DNA of 45,680 bases from a bacterium HR19. GTDB taxonomy: Bacteria; Calescibacteriota; Calescibacteriia; Calescibacteriales; Calescibacteriaceae. The translations under genes and the position numbers were made by a program. The notes beneath the pieces were generated by a model, which saw only the letters and a program-made list of their open reading frames with translations, made no database searches and was not told where the DNA came from. Shown piece by piece: positions 8,784-16,682 of the stretch. How positions within the stretch are numbered: the stretch's first letter is position 1; every line of letters begins with the position of its first letter. Where the stretch lies: contig BEHV01000015.1 in NCBI GenBank assembly GCA_002898315.1, forward strand, positions 1-45,680, in the 5' to 3' direction.

Positions 8784-8806
8784 TTTATATCTGTTAAAAA
8801 TATAAA
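8784..8806. promoter_or_regulatory. inverted repeat upstream of the TetR-type gene, possible operator
   Basis: TTTATAT and ATATAAA are separated by nine bases in the region between the divergent transglycosylase and TetR-type genes. TetR-family repressors usually bind such palindromes near their own promoter. The arms are entirely A/T, so chance is a serious alternative. Confidence 0.25.
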
Positions 8807-8841
8807 TTAAAATTCTTTAAAATATCGGGGAGGTGGAAAAT

Positions 8842-9426
8842 ATGAAAGAGAGAAGAAAAAGAGTCCCGAAAGACGAAAGGAGAAGAAAAATACTTGAGCT
8901 ATCAAAGAAAGTATTTGCAAAGTATGGATTCAGAAAAACGATAATGGAAGATATAGCGCATGAAATAGGATTTACAGCAGCAGCAATATACTACTACTTT
9001 GACTCAAAAGAAGAACTTTTCAGAGAAGCGATTTCAGACGAAATAGGAAAAGTAATTTCAAAGATTGAAGAAGAGATAAAGAACTTTCATTCACCTCAGG
9101 AAAAGCTCATAAAAATGATAGAGATAAAAGTTGAAGGAACAAGAGAGCTTATAAAGATGTTCGGAATATCAGATGAAATAGTGGGAGAGCTCAAAAGCGA
9201 GATAGACAGGTTAGGGTTAAAAGAGCTTGCATCAAGAGAATACAAAGTAATAGAAGACATAATAAAAGAAGGGATTGAGAAAGGAGTTTTCAGAGAAGTA
9301 GATATAAGGAAAGCTGCCTTTTTGATAAATGTTATAACGAAAGAGCTTGCGTCAAGACAGTATAAGAAAAAAGATATAGAAGACATAGTTGATATAATCT
9401 TGAAGGGATTGGAGAAAAGTTCTTGA
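8842..9426 (+). CDS. TetR/AcrR-family transcriptional regulator
   Basis: A 194-residue one-component regulator. The N-terminal helix-turn-helix (about 14-60) follows the TetR pattern: RRKILELSKKVFAKYGF, then TIMEDIAHEIGF and AAIYYYFDSKEELF. The C-terminal two thirds form the ligand and dimer domain, which cannot be assigned to a ligand. The start is the ATG at 8842, preceded by a strong GGGGAGGTGG site; a GTG at 8833 overlaps that site and is unlikely. Unlike most promoter-proximal genes here, it has a real leader. The TTG start of the NUDIX gene overlaps its stop codon, so the two are probably translated together. Likely targets are its own operon or the divergent transglycosylase gene. Confidence 0.92.
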   Translation: MKERRKRVPKDERRRKILELSKKVFAKYGFRKTIMEDIAHEIGFTAAAIYYYFDSKEELFREAISDEIGKVISKIEEEIKNFHSPQEKLIKMIEIKVEGTRELIKMFGISDEIVGELKSEIDRLGLKELASREYKVIEDIIKEGIEKGVFREVDIRKAAFLINVITKELASRQYKKKDIEDIVDIILKGLEKSS

Positions 9427-9866
9427 ACCTTTTGAATATGCCAGCACCAAAAACACCACTCGTTTCAGCAGACGCAATAGTTGAGCATCAAAATTCAATA
9501 GTTCTTATAGAGAGAAAAAACCCTCCTTATGGATTGGCTTTACCCGGCGGATTTATTGAAATAGGAGAAGATGTGAGAACCGCAGTTTTAAGAGAGCTGA
9601 AAGAAGAAACAGGACTTGACGCAAAAGTAAAAGCAATGCTCGGCGTATACTCCGACCCGAAAAGAGACCCAAGAGGGCACGTGATAACTCTTGTCTTTAT
9701 ATGCGAACCAGAAGACATAACAAAACTAAAAGGAGGAGATGATGCCAAAAGAGCTTTCCTGATAGAGATAGAAAAAATACCATTTGAAAAACTCGTCTTT
9801 GACCACTCACAGATAATAAAAGATTACATTGAATGGAAAAAAGCTCCAAAAGTTTTTATAAGATAA
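9423..9866 (+). CDS. NUDIX hydrolase, ADP-ribose pyrophosphatase-like
   Basis: Hydrolyses a nucleoside diphosphate linked to another moiety. The Nudix box is complete (GGFIEIGED through RELKEETGLD) and supplies the metal-binding glutamates. The N-terminal strand PLVSADAIVEHQNSIVLIERKN resembles short prokaryotic ADP-ribose pyrophosphatases, but the substrate is not proven by sequence. The length is 147 residues from a TTG that overlaps the TGA of the TetR-type gene; an ATG at 9438 is the alternative and would cost five residues. The overlap implies coupling to the regulator, so expression may respond to its ligand. Confidence 0.9.
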   Translation: MNLLNMPAPKTPLVSADAIVEHQNSIVLIERKNPPYGLALPGGFIEIGEDVRTAVLRELKEETGLDAKVKAMLGVYSDPKRDPRGHVITLVFICEPEDITKLKGGDDAKRAFLIEIEKIPFEKLVFDHSQIIKDYIEWKKAPKVFIR

Positions 9867-9895
9867 GTTTTTGATCTGAAAAATTTACCGGAAAA

Positions 9896-10462
9896 CTATT
9901 TTTTTAACTTCATGCTTTCAAGATATTTTCTGAAACCGATTTTCTCTACCAAAGATGCCTTCTCCTTTACTTCGCTATTTACTCTTTTCATGAAATCAAC
10001 GATTTTTTGTTCTATTTCTGGATACTTTATTGAGAGGATTCTCAGAGCAAGCAAAGCAGCATTTTTTGCGTTGTTTATAGCAACAGTGGCAACTGGCACA
10101 CCCGCGGGCATCTGAACTATTGAAAGAAGAGAATCAAATCCACCAAGAGAAGATGTTTTTATCGGAACTCCTATTACAGGAAGATGAGTTATTGAAGCAA
10201 CCATTCCCGGAAGATGCGCAGCTCCGCCAGCACCCGCTATAATAACCTCTATACCCCTCTCTCTCGCACTTTTCGCATACTCAAACATTCTATCGGGCGT
10301 CCTATGTGCAGAAACTATTGTGAATTCATACGGTATTCCAAAACTTTCAAGAACTTCCGCCGCGTCTTTCATCACCTCTATATCTGAATCGCTACCCATT
10401 ATTATACCAACAAGCGCACCTTTCCCTCTAAAAATATCTTCTTTTTTTCTCTTATTCCCCAT
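9896..10462 (-). CDS. purE: N5-carboxyaminoimidazole ribonucleotide mutase (PurE)
   Basis: Catalyses the carboxyl shift that makes CAIR in de novo purine synthesis. The class I motifs are clear: GIIMGSDSD, the catalytic SAHRTPDRM loop with its histidine, [12 protein letters not shown] and the [11 protein letters not shown] loop. The length of 188 is slightly above the usual 160-170 because of about 15 charged residues before the first strand and a Lys-rich tail. purK, its usual partner, is not adjacent. The gene is minus strand, between the convergent NUDIX gene and the uncharacterised 217-residue gene upstream. The start ATG is preceded by AAGTTT and no Shine-Dalgarno sequence. Confidence 0.96.
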   Translation of the reverse strand: MGNKRKKEDIFRGKGALVGIIMGSDSDIEVMKDAAEVLESFGIPYEFTIVSAHRTPDRMFEYAKSARERGIEVIIAGAGGAAHLPGMVASITHLPVIGVPIKTSSLGGFDSLLSIVQMPAGVPVATVAINNAKNAALLALRILSIKYPEIEQKIVDFMKRVNSEVKEKASLVEKIGFRKYLESMKLKK

Positions 10463-10513
10463 CTTACAAAACTTTCTGAAAGAAAAGGTTTGACAAATAT
10501 CTTTCCTGTTGAA

Positions 10514-10529
10514 AGAAATATTTATTTCT
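10514..10529 (-). terminator. small hairpin centred on a stop codon, possible weak terminator
   Basis: AGAAATA and TATTTCT pair around a two-base centre; on the minus strand the TAA of the 217-residue gene lies in the middle. The sequence after it is TTCAACAGG, so there is no good T tract. It may be a weak terminator or mRNA end structure separating this gene from purE. Confidence 0.25.
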
Positions 10530-11175
10530 GCTCCTTCTTGTTTTTGCCCTTCCCCTTATCTTTTTTCCTATCACGCTCTTCCTCGTCTTCCTCAAAAAGA
10601 AGGAAATTTCCCATATCTGAGAAAAGTTTCTTTATATCGTCTGGTTCCTTGATTATAGCGGAAGGAACAAGTAGATTACTGAATTCCTCATCTTCGTCTG
10701 TTTGTTCAGGATTTGAAGATCTGAATTTTTTCAGCGCCTTGGTATTTAACCTTCCGGTAGCCAATCTCATGAAAAAATCAACAAACAGGTCTTGAACCTT
10801 CTTCTCATTGCTGAGTTCATCTGTAAGATATGTTATATTCAAAATCATTTTCTCGTGTCTATCAAGGTAATTTCTGAGTTCCTCATTAACACCTGAAAGT
10901 ATATCAACAACTCTGTTGTAATCTGGTTTTCCCGAGACAATCATCTGAACGACCTCTCTTAAAGAGTTAAGAGAGAGATTGACTATTTTATCTGTTGCTT
11001 TTATAAACATGCGGAAGTCATTGAAAAGGTCTCTTATAGCCCAAAAATAATCTTCAAGGTATTCTATCTTATAAGGTTCTGACGATTTTTTAGAACTTTT
11101 TTCTTCGCCGTTCTTATTATCTTTCTCCTCTCCTGCTTCTTCCTCTGATTTCTCTCCCTTATCTTTTTTTGACAT
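10522..11175 (-). CDS. uncharacterised protein with charged ends and a helical core
   Basis: I do not recognise this 217-residue protein. Residues 1-33 are almost all Lys, Glu, Asp, Ser and Gly, starting [17 protein letters not shown]. Residues about 35-150 look helical, with heptad-like hydrophobic spacing ([41 protein letters not shown]). The end is again highly charged ([17 protein letters not shown]). It has no cysteine, signal peptide or membrane segment. This design resembles cytoplasmic scaffold or nucleoid-associated proteins, or polymer-binding proteins of the phasin type; that comparison is inference only. The start ATG has TAAATT six bases upstream. It is divergent from the LPP20-like gene, with 98 bases between starts. 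Confidence 0.75.
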   Translation of the reverse strand: MSKKDKGEKSEEEAGEEKDNKNGEEKSSKKSSEPYKIEYLEDYFWAIRDLFNDFRMFIKATDKIVNLSLNSLREVVQMIVSGKPDYNRVVDILSGVNEELRNYLDRHEKMILNITYLTDELSNEKKVQDLFVDFFMRLATGRLNTKALKKFRSSNPEQTDEDEEFSNLLVPSAIIKEPDDIKKLFSDMGNFLLFEEDEEERDRKKDKGKGKNKKEQK

Positions 11176-11181
11176 ATCAAA

Positions 11182-11187
11182 AATTTA
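11182..11187 (-). promoter_or_regulatory. candidate -10 element of a leaderless transcript (217-residue gene)
   Basis: TAAATT on the minus strand, six bases before the ATG at 11175, without a Shine-Dalgarno sequence. It forms a back-to-back pair with the element at 11262-11267. Confidence 0.4.
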
Positions 11188-11261
11188 TGTATAAAAATAA
11201 TAAAAGTCAAAAAAATAGAAAAACGAAGCGGTAAAAAAATTAAAACAAAAATAAACCACAC

Positions 11262-11267
11262 TAAAAT
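11262..11267 (+). promoter_or_regulatory. candidate -10 element of a leaderless transcript (LPP20-like gene)
   Basis: TAAAAT six bases before the GTG start at 11274; no Shine-Dalgarno sequence. Confidence 0.4.
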
Positions 11268-11273
11268 AAAAAT

Positions 11274-12611
11274 GTGAAGAAAACTCCGGAAAAAATTTAC
11301 GGAAAACTTTTCGTGCTTTTTTTTCTCATATCTTACTGCTCAAAAAAAATTCCAGAATGGATAGAAAGTCCGTATAAAAGGTTTGACGAAAGAAGGTTCA
11401 TAGTAGGAGTAGGAACGGGAGAGAGTCCAAAAATTTCTGATTCATCTGCGAGAAATGAAATCTTGAAGCAAATCAAGGTGAAAATAAAGGAGATGGTAGA
11501 AGAGGAAACTCATCTCAGATCAGAAGATAAAGGCAAAACGGTATCAATTCAGGAGTTTGCTCATAGAAAATTCGGAGAGAGTACAGAAGGAATACTCAAA
11601 GGCACAATAATAAAAGAGAGATTCTACGACTCAAAAAATAAAGTTTGGTACTCACTTGCAATAATAGATAAAGATGAAATAGCTTTCGCAGCATCTGAAA
11701 AACTCAACGAATCAGATATGGAAGCGCTCGGAATCCTGAAAAAAATAGAAAGAGAGATAGAAGAAGAAGGAAAAATTGATTACCAGAAAGTTCTTATGGC
11801 AATTTCATCAGCAGAGAAAATAATAGAAAACACCACAGAAAACAAAATAATTCTTGAACTTCTCGGAAGAAAATACACACTCATATCAGAAGAAAAAATA
11901 AAAGATATAAAAGATAAAATTGAAAGCCCTGATATAAAGGTTGAAGGGACTGAAAATCTCCCTAATCCCATCAGCGAAATACATATTTCCGCAAAGGCAT
12001 ATTCAGATGAAAAACCTATAACCGGACTACCCATAACCGTAAAAATAAACGAAGTGTTCGGAAGAAAAGAAATCACTCTATCAACCGATGGCAGAGGATA
12101 TGCTTCTTTATATCAAATTGTGTTTTTGAAACCCGGGGAAAACCAGATAGAGATAATATCTGGAAAAGGGAAAACACAAGTTTTCAATGTGAAAGTGGAG
12201 AGATGTTCTTTCGGAATTCAAACTGATTTCAACTTTCTCAAAGAAAAAATAAGTCAGTGTCTCACCAATGCAGGAATAAGAGCAGAAGAAATCAGAGATG
12301 AGAAAGCAAGCGACAACGAAAAATCAAGCGAAATAAAAATCATCGGAGATATAAAAAGCAGAGTGAATTACTCAGGGAAAAACTTCGCGGGGGAAGACAT
12401 TTTCATATCAGAGACATCAATAAAACTTGATTTTCGTAATACAAAGGGAGAAAAAGTATATGAAAAGAACTTTCTCGGAAGGGGGGTAGGAAAGAGGAAG
12501 GAAGAATCAGTTCTCAGCTCTCTTGAAAATGCGTTAGGTCAAATGTGCGAAGGAAAAATCAGCATAACAGGAAAAGAACTTGATTTGCTCATCAAGAAAC
12601 TGAACCTCTGA
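11274..12611 (+). CDS. LPP20-like secreted protein, possible lipoprotein
   Basis: A 445-residue envelope protein. The N-terminus (KKTPEKIYGKLFVLFFLISYC) is a signal peptide ending at a cysteine, but the residue before that Cys is Tyr, not Gly/Ala/Ser, so lipidation is uncertain. IPEWIESP followed by FIVGVGTGESP and a helical stretch matches the LPP20 domain pattern (about 25-140). A second part (about 225-310) looks like a beta-sandwich, with PITGLPITVKINEVFG and GRGYASLYQIVFLKPGENQIEI. The C-terminal third has alternating strands and one Cys near the end. LPP20 proteins are surface or periplasmic proteins of unclear function. The start is a GTG. The gene converges on the symporter gene with only five bases between the stop codons. 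Confidence 0.7.
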   Translation: MKKTPEKIYGKLFVLFFLISYCSKKIPEWIESPYKRFDERRFIVGVGTGESPKISDSSARNEILKQIKVKIKEMVEEETHLRSEDKGKTVSIQEFAHRKFGESTEGILKGTIIKERFYDSKNKVWYSLAIIDKDEIAFAASEKLNESDMEALGILKKIEREIEEEGKIDYQKVLMAISSAEKIIENTTENKIILELLGRKYTLISEEKIKDIKDKIESPDIKVEGTENLPNPISEIHISAKAYSDEKPITGLPITVKINEVFGRKEITLSTDGRGYASLYQIVFLKPGENQIEIISGKGKTQVFNVKVERCSFGIQTDFNFLKEKISQCLTNAGIRAEEIRDEKASDNEKSSEIKIIGDIKSRVNYSGKNFAGEDIFISETSIKLDFRNTKGEKVYEKNFLGRGVGKRKEESVLSSLENALGQMCEGKISITGKELDLLIKKLNL

Positions 12612-12616
12612 AAACA

Positions 12617-14275
12617 TCAGAAAAATATTATGTTGAGCAAGATGAGTATTGTAAGCGAAAGTAAAGCCCAAAACTCAGCTTTCTTGAAAAATGGTATGTT
12701 TTTCTTCTGACTTTCTTCACTTTCTGTATCCAACCCCAAGACAAGTCCTTTTATTTTTTCTTCTGGATTTGGTTTTGTGAAAAACGAAAGCGAAAGTGTT
12801 ATGATAAATGTTACAAGCCAGCTCCACCAAGCACGCCAGAGGTTCAAACTCATCTCGCTCGCATCACGACTGAATGCTATATGTGACGGAGATATAAACC
12901 CCTGTCTAACTCCGAAAAACAAAAAGAACGAAAAAATAATCCCTATGGTAAGTCCATAAAACGCAGAAGTCGGAGTAATTCTTTTTGAGACCATACCTAA
13001 AAGAACAACTGCAAACAAAGGCGCATTAACCCATGAGAAGATCGCCTGAATGTAATCCATTATTGTGGGGAACCTCATAGCCCAGTAAGCGGAGGATATT
13101 GAAAGGAGTATGCCGACAAAAGTTGAAATCCTTCCGACAAGAACGAGCTCATCTTCATCTGCTTTTGGTCTAAAGATGGGTTTATAAATATCTTGTGTGA
13201 AGACGGTATTGAAAGCGGTGATGTTTCCTGCCTGACCTGCCATAAACCCAGCAAGGAGAGCGGTAACACCAAGTCCTATAAGACCTGGCGAATAGTAGTG
13301 CATGATAAGAGCGGGAAGAGCGGAATCATAGACATGGTTGCCGTTCTCGTCTAAAAGGAGTTTTATCTCTCCCGTTTGGATAAGGCGCAGTGCTATAAGT
13401 CCGCCGAAAGAAACAACAAAAGGCAGAGCCATTTTGAAAAATGAAGCTATTATTGGAGCAAGGCGAGCCGACTCAAGGTCTTTCGCAGCAAAAGCCCTCT
13501 GAATGACTAAAAAATCAGTAGTCCAATAACCAAATGAAAGAACCCAACCCAATCCAAGAATAATTCCCAAAAATGTTATACCCATAGGATTTTGAGAAGG
13601 AGAAAGTGTATTGCTCCAGAGCGAAACCATGTCTTTTGGGAACTCCTTGATAAAGGAAAATCCTCCAAAATCTATTATACCTAATACAGCTACGAAGACA
13701 AGTCCGAACCACACAAGGAAAAACTGAACAACTTCGGTAAATATAGCAGATGTAAGTCCGCCGAGAGCAGTGTATATCGCAACAGTAAGAGCAGAAACCC
13801 ATATACTCACATGCCAGTTCCATCCCAAAATCAATTTGAAAATAAGAGCCATAAGGTATATGTTCACGCCTGACATAAGAACAGTCATGATGGCAAACGA
13901 TAGAGCGCTTACAAATCTTACTCTTTCGTCAAACCTGAAACTGAGGTATCCGGGCAAAGAAATTATGTTTTTTTTGTAGTAAAAACGCATCATGAAGAGT
14001 CCCAAAAAAAGCATTGCGGGAACCGCACCTATCCAGTAAAAGTGAGCTGTCAAAATTCCGTATTTCAAAGACGCACCCGTCCAACCCAAAATCTCCAACG
14101 ATCCAAGGTTAGCAGATAGAAAAGCAAAAGCTGAAACCAAAGCAGAATTCCTCCTTCCTGCAAGGAAAAAATCCTCATTACCATAACTCCATCTCCTCAG
14201 ATAAAAACCTATCGCAAGGATAAAAACAAAATAAAGAAAAACAATAAGCCAGTCCAGAAATTTCAGCTCCAACAT
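12617..14275 (-). CDS. sodium:solute symporter (SSS family)
   Basis: A 552-residue secondary transporter driven by the sodium gradient. It has at least twelve hydrophobic segments with the LeuT-like SSS layout. The family motif around FFLAGRRNSALVSAFAFLSANLGS is near residue 35, and AGFMAGQAGNITAFNTVFTQDIYK matches the conserved GxMAxxxSxxxsxxs...D region. Overall it is closest in pattern to sugar or inositol symporters (SglT-like), but the solute cannot be fixed from sequence. The frame opens at a TTG at 14281; the ATG at 14275 is better and has TAAATT seven bases upstream. Only 64 bases separate this start from the divergent murE start, so both promoters must be very compact. Confidence 0.9.
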   Translation of the reverse strand: MLELKFLDWLIVFLYFVFILAIGFYLRRWSYGNEDFFLAGRRNSALVSAFAFLSANLGSLEILGWTGASLKYGILTAHFYWIGAVPAMLFLGLFMMRFYYKKNIISLPGYLSFRFDERVRFVSALSFAIMTVLMSGVNIYLMALIFKLILGWNWHVSIWVSALTVAIYTALGGLTSAIFTEVVQFFLVWFGLVFVAVLGIIDFGGFSFIKEFPKDMVSLWSNTLSPSQNPMGITFLGIILGLGWVLSFGYWTTDFLVIQRAFAAKDLESARLAPIIASFFKMALPFVVSFGGLIALRLIQTGEIKLLLDENGNHVYDSALPALIMHYYSPGLIGLGVTALLAGFMAGQAGNITAFNTVFTQDIYKPIFRPKADEDELVLVGRISTFVGILLSISSAYWAMRFPTIMDYIQAIFSWVNAPLFAVVLLGMVSKRITPTSAFYGLTIGIIFSFFLFFGVRQGFISPSHIAFSRDASEMSLNLWRAWWSWLVTFIITLSLSFFTKPNPEEKIKGLVLGLDTESEESQKKNIPFFKKAEFWALLSLTILILLNIIFF

Positions 14276-14282
14276 AACCAAA

Positions 14283-14288
14283 AATTTA
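14283..14288 (-). promoter_or_regulatory. candidate -10 element of a leaderless symporter transcript
   Basis: TAAATT on the minus strand, seven bases before the ATG at 14275. The whole gap to murE is 64 bases, which leaves almost no room for leaders. Confidence 0.45.
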
Positions 14289-14339
14289 ATAAAATCTTCT
14301 CCAAATTTTTATGATTTTAGTTCGCAGATTTTTCAATTT

Positions 14340-15788
14340 ATGTGGAGCGGAACCGCAACTAAAAGTTTGAAAGAGGTCCTCGCAGGGATTGAAGCAGAAT
14401 TTTTTGGAGACCCCGAAATAAAAATAAGAGGAATAGAATACGATTCCAGGAAGGTAAGAGAAGGACACGCTTTCGTAGCCATCAAAGGAAGCAAGACCGA
14501 CTCCCACAACCTGATAAAAGACATATTCTTCACCAAAAATGTAAAAGCTTTCATAGTTGAAGATTTGAGAAATATTCCAAAATACGTTTTTGAAAATTCA
14601 TCTTTTGCGAAAGTAAAAAGCACAAGAGAGAACTTAGGAAAAATCGCAAGAAATTTTTATGGACAAAAAACGAAAGTCATAGGCATAACAGGAACAAAAG
14701 GTAAATCAACCACAGTCAAAATAACAGCAAAGTCGCTTTCGCTCCTCGGCAGAAGATGTGGCATATTAGGATCAGTATGGTGGAAGCTCACAACCCCAGA
14801 AGCACCTGATACACTAAAAATAATGAGCGAATCTTATTTTGAAATGTTCGCAATGGAAGTGACATCAATATCTGTTGTTCAAAAAAGAATTGAAGGCATT
14901 GATTTTGAATACGGGGCATTCTTGGGACTTGGAAGAGACCACCTTGACTTCCACAAGACCATGGAAAACTACTTTTATGCAAAACTTGAATTCCTCAGAA
15001 GAGCTAAAAAGGTTGTAGTATTTGAAGATGAATGGGGCAAAAAAGCAGTAGAGATTTTAAAAGGTGAGGGAAAAGAAGTTTTCTCTTTTCAAAAATCTCA
15101 GATAGATTACAAAGATGGAAAATTTATCCTGCATCTGAACGGAGAGAGAGCTATGTTCAGACCGAAAATTCTCGGCTCTTTCAACGGTATAAATTACATG
15201 ACCGCATACATAATACTCGGGGATTTAGGTTTCAGCAAAGACGAAATATGCAATGCTTTTGAAGAGATAGAAGGTCCGCCGGGAAGAATGGAAATTGTAT
15301 CTTATAATCCGCTTTCAATAGTAGATTATTCCCATACACCTGAATCTTTATCTTCTGCAATAGATGAGTGCTTGAAGTTGAAAAAGGACCAGAACTCACG
15401 GCTTTTTGTAGTTTTCGGATGCGGTGGAGAAAGAGATAGGGGCAAAAGACCCGAGATGGGAAAAATTTCTCTGAAAGCAGATTTCGTTATAATAACATCT
15501 GATAATCCCCGTGGTGAAAACCCTGATGAGATAATAAAAGACATCATAAGCGGTATAGACGAAGAATCATTAAAAAGTGGCAAAGTTTTTGTTGAGCCAG
15601 ATAGAAAAAGAGCCATTTTTTTTGCCGTTGAGAGAGCTGATGAAAACGATATAATCTTGGTCGCAGGAAAAGGGCACGAAGAATACCAAATAATCGGAAA
15701 TAAAGTTATTTCTTTTTCAGACAGAAGGACAATTTTAGAAGCACTTGAGAAAAAGCATAAAAACAAGAAAAAGAGCATTATTCTCTGA
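14340..15788 (+). CDS. murE: UDP-N-acetylmuramoyl-tripeptide synthetase, meso-diaminopimelate type
   Basis: Adds the third amino acid to the peptidoglycan stem peptide in the cytoplasm. The order of motifs is that of Mur ligases: DSRKVREGHAF in the UDP-binding domain, P-loop GTKGKSTT at 118-125, LGRDHLDFH, the carbamylated lysine in YFYAKLEFL (Lys215), and DNPRGENPDE at 388-396. DNPR is the signature of enzymes that select meso-diaminopimelate over lysine. The length of 482 is typical. The start is the ATG at 14340, without a Shine-Dalgarno sequence (GATTTT lies seven bases upstream). The gene stands outside any division/cell-wall cluster, at the head of a plus-strand run of metabolic genes. 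Confidence 0.95.
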   Translation: MWSGTATKSLKEVLAGIEAEFFGDPEIKIRGIEYDSRKVREGHAFVAIKGSKTDSHNLIKDIFFTKNVKAFIVEDLRNIPKYVFENSSFAKVKSTRENLGKIARNFYGQKTKVIGITGTKGKSTTVKITAKSLSLLGRRCGILGSVWWKLTTPEAPDTLKIMSESYFEMFAMEVTSISVVQKRIEGIDFEYGAFLGLGRDHLDFHKTMENYFYAKLEFLRRAKKVVVFEDEWGKKAVEILKGEGKEVFSFQKSQIDYKDGKFILHLNGERAMFRPKILGSFNGINYMTAYIILGDLGFSKDEICNAFEEIEGPPGRMEIVSYNPLSIVDYSHTPESLSSAIDECLKLKKDQNSRLFVVFGCGGERDRGKRPEMGKISLKADFVIITSDNPRGENPDEIIKDIISGIDEESLKSGKVFVEPDRKRAIFFAVERADENDIILVAGKGHEEYQIIGNKVISFSDRRTILEALEKKHKNKKKSIIL

Positions 15789-15848
15789 TGCGGGCGGACA
15801 AAAATTTAAAATATAAAAACAATAAACTTTAAAAGAAAACCTTAAACT

Positions 15849-16625
15849 ATGAGATGTATTTTTTTAGATAGAGATGGAACCCTTAACATAGATAAAGGTT
15901 ATTCAAATAAAATAGAAGACCTTGAAATAATAGGAGACCCGTTGCACGAGCTTTATTACCTCAAAAAGTTAGGATTCTACATAATTGTTGTATCAAACCA
16001 AGCCGGCGCAAAGTTAGGATACTACACCGAAAAAGATGTTGAAGTTTTCAACAAGGAGATTCAGAAAAAACTTTTTTGGCTCATAGATGATTTTTTTGTA
16101 TGCACCCACGCACCAGATGAAAACTGCAATTGCAGAAAACCAAAAACAGGACTTATAGAAAAAGCTCTTGAAAAATATCAAATCTCTCTTGAAAACTCAT
16201 TCGTCATCGGAGATAAAGCATCAGACATAGAGATGGGAGAAAGAGTTGGAGCGAAAACAATTCTTGTGCTGACGGGACACGGGAAAAAAGAAATCACAAA
16301 AGCCAGACCAGATTTAGTAGCAGAAAACATCACCCAAGCCCTCCGAATGATAAGAAAAAAAGCAGAAAATGAAATATTTCCAGTATCTGTAAGCTTAAAA
16401 AACAACAAAAAACTCCTTGGAGTGATAGATACAAAAGAAAAATCTTTTTGGATAAAATACCAAATAGAACCTGAAAGCTACAAAGAAATAATAGAAAGAG
16501 CTGTAATCTTAAATGAGAGAGAAAAAAGAATCAGAGAAGATATAGAAAATTATCTCACTCCAAAAATCGTTGAAAACATACCGGTAGATTTTATTTTAGG
16601 AACAGCCCTGCTTGCAAGGGATTAA
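15849..16625 (+). CDS. HAD-IIIA phosphatase, GmhB-like, with an extra C-terminal domain
   Basis: Residues 1-165 are a histidinol-phosphatase/GmhB-type HAD phosphatase: FLDRDGTLN gives the nucleophile Asp7 and acid Asp9, VSNQAG is motif II, and VIGDKASDIEMG is motif IV. The CTHAPDENCNCRKP stretch supplies the Cys/His zinc cluster of GmhB, which dephosphorylates heptose bisphosphate for LPS. Residues about 175-258 form an additional domain (starting near FPVSVSLKNNKKLLGVID) that I do not recognise; normal GmhB is 180-190 residues. No other heptose gene is near, so a different sugar phosphate substrate is possible. It lies 60 bases after murE and 57 before transketolase, all on the plus strand. 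Confidence 0.85.
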   Translation: MRCIFLDRDGTLNIDKGYSNKIEDLEIIGDPLHELYYLKKLGFYIIVVSNQAGAKLGYYTEKDVEVFNKEIQKKLFWLIDDFFVCTHAPDENCNCRKPKTGLIEKALEKYQISLENSFVIGDKASDIEMGERVGAKTILVLTGHGKKEITKARPDLVAENITQALRMIRKKAENEIFPVSVSLKNNKKLLGVIDTKEKSFWIKYQIEPESYKEIIERAVILNEREKRIREDIENYLTPKIVENIPVDFILGTALLARD

Positions 16626-16669
16626 AAATTCTGATAATTTATAATGATAGGTCAAAATATATAACTTTT

Positions 16670-16675
16670 TAGAAA
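16670..16675 (+). promoter_or_regulatory. near-match -10 element upstream of transketolase
   Basis: TAGAAA lies seven bases before the ATG at 16683. It fits the window-wide placement but has A instead of T in the last position. Confidence 0.25.
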
Positions 16676-16682
16676 TCTTGAA

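Noticed and set aside
12608-12622. TCTGA and TCAGA hairpin between the LPP20-like and symporter genes
   Set aside because: It arises from two convergent TGA stop codons facing each other, and the stem is only five pairs.
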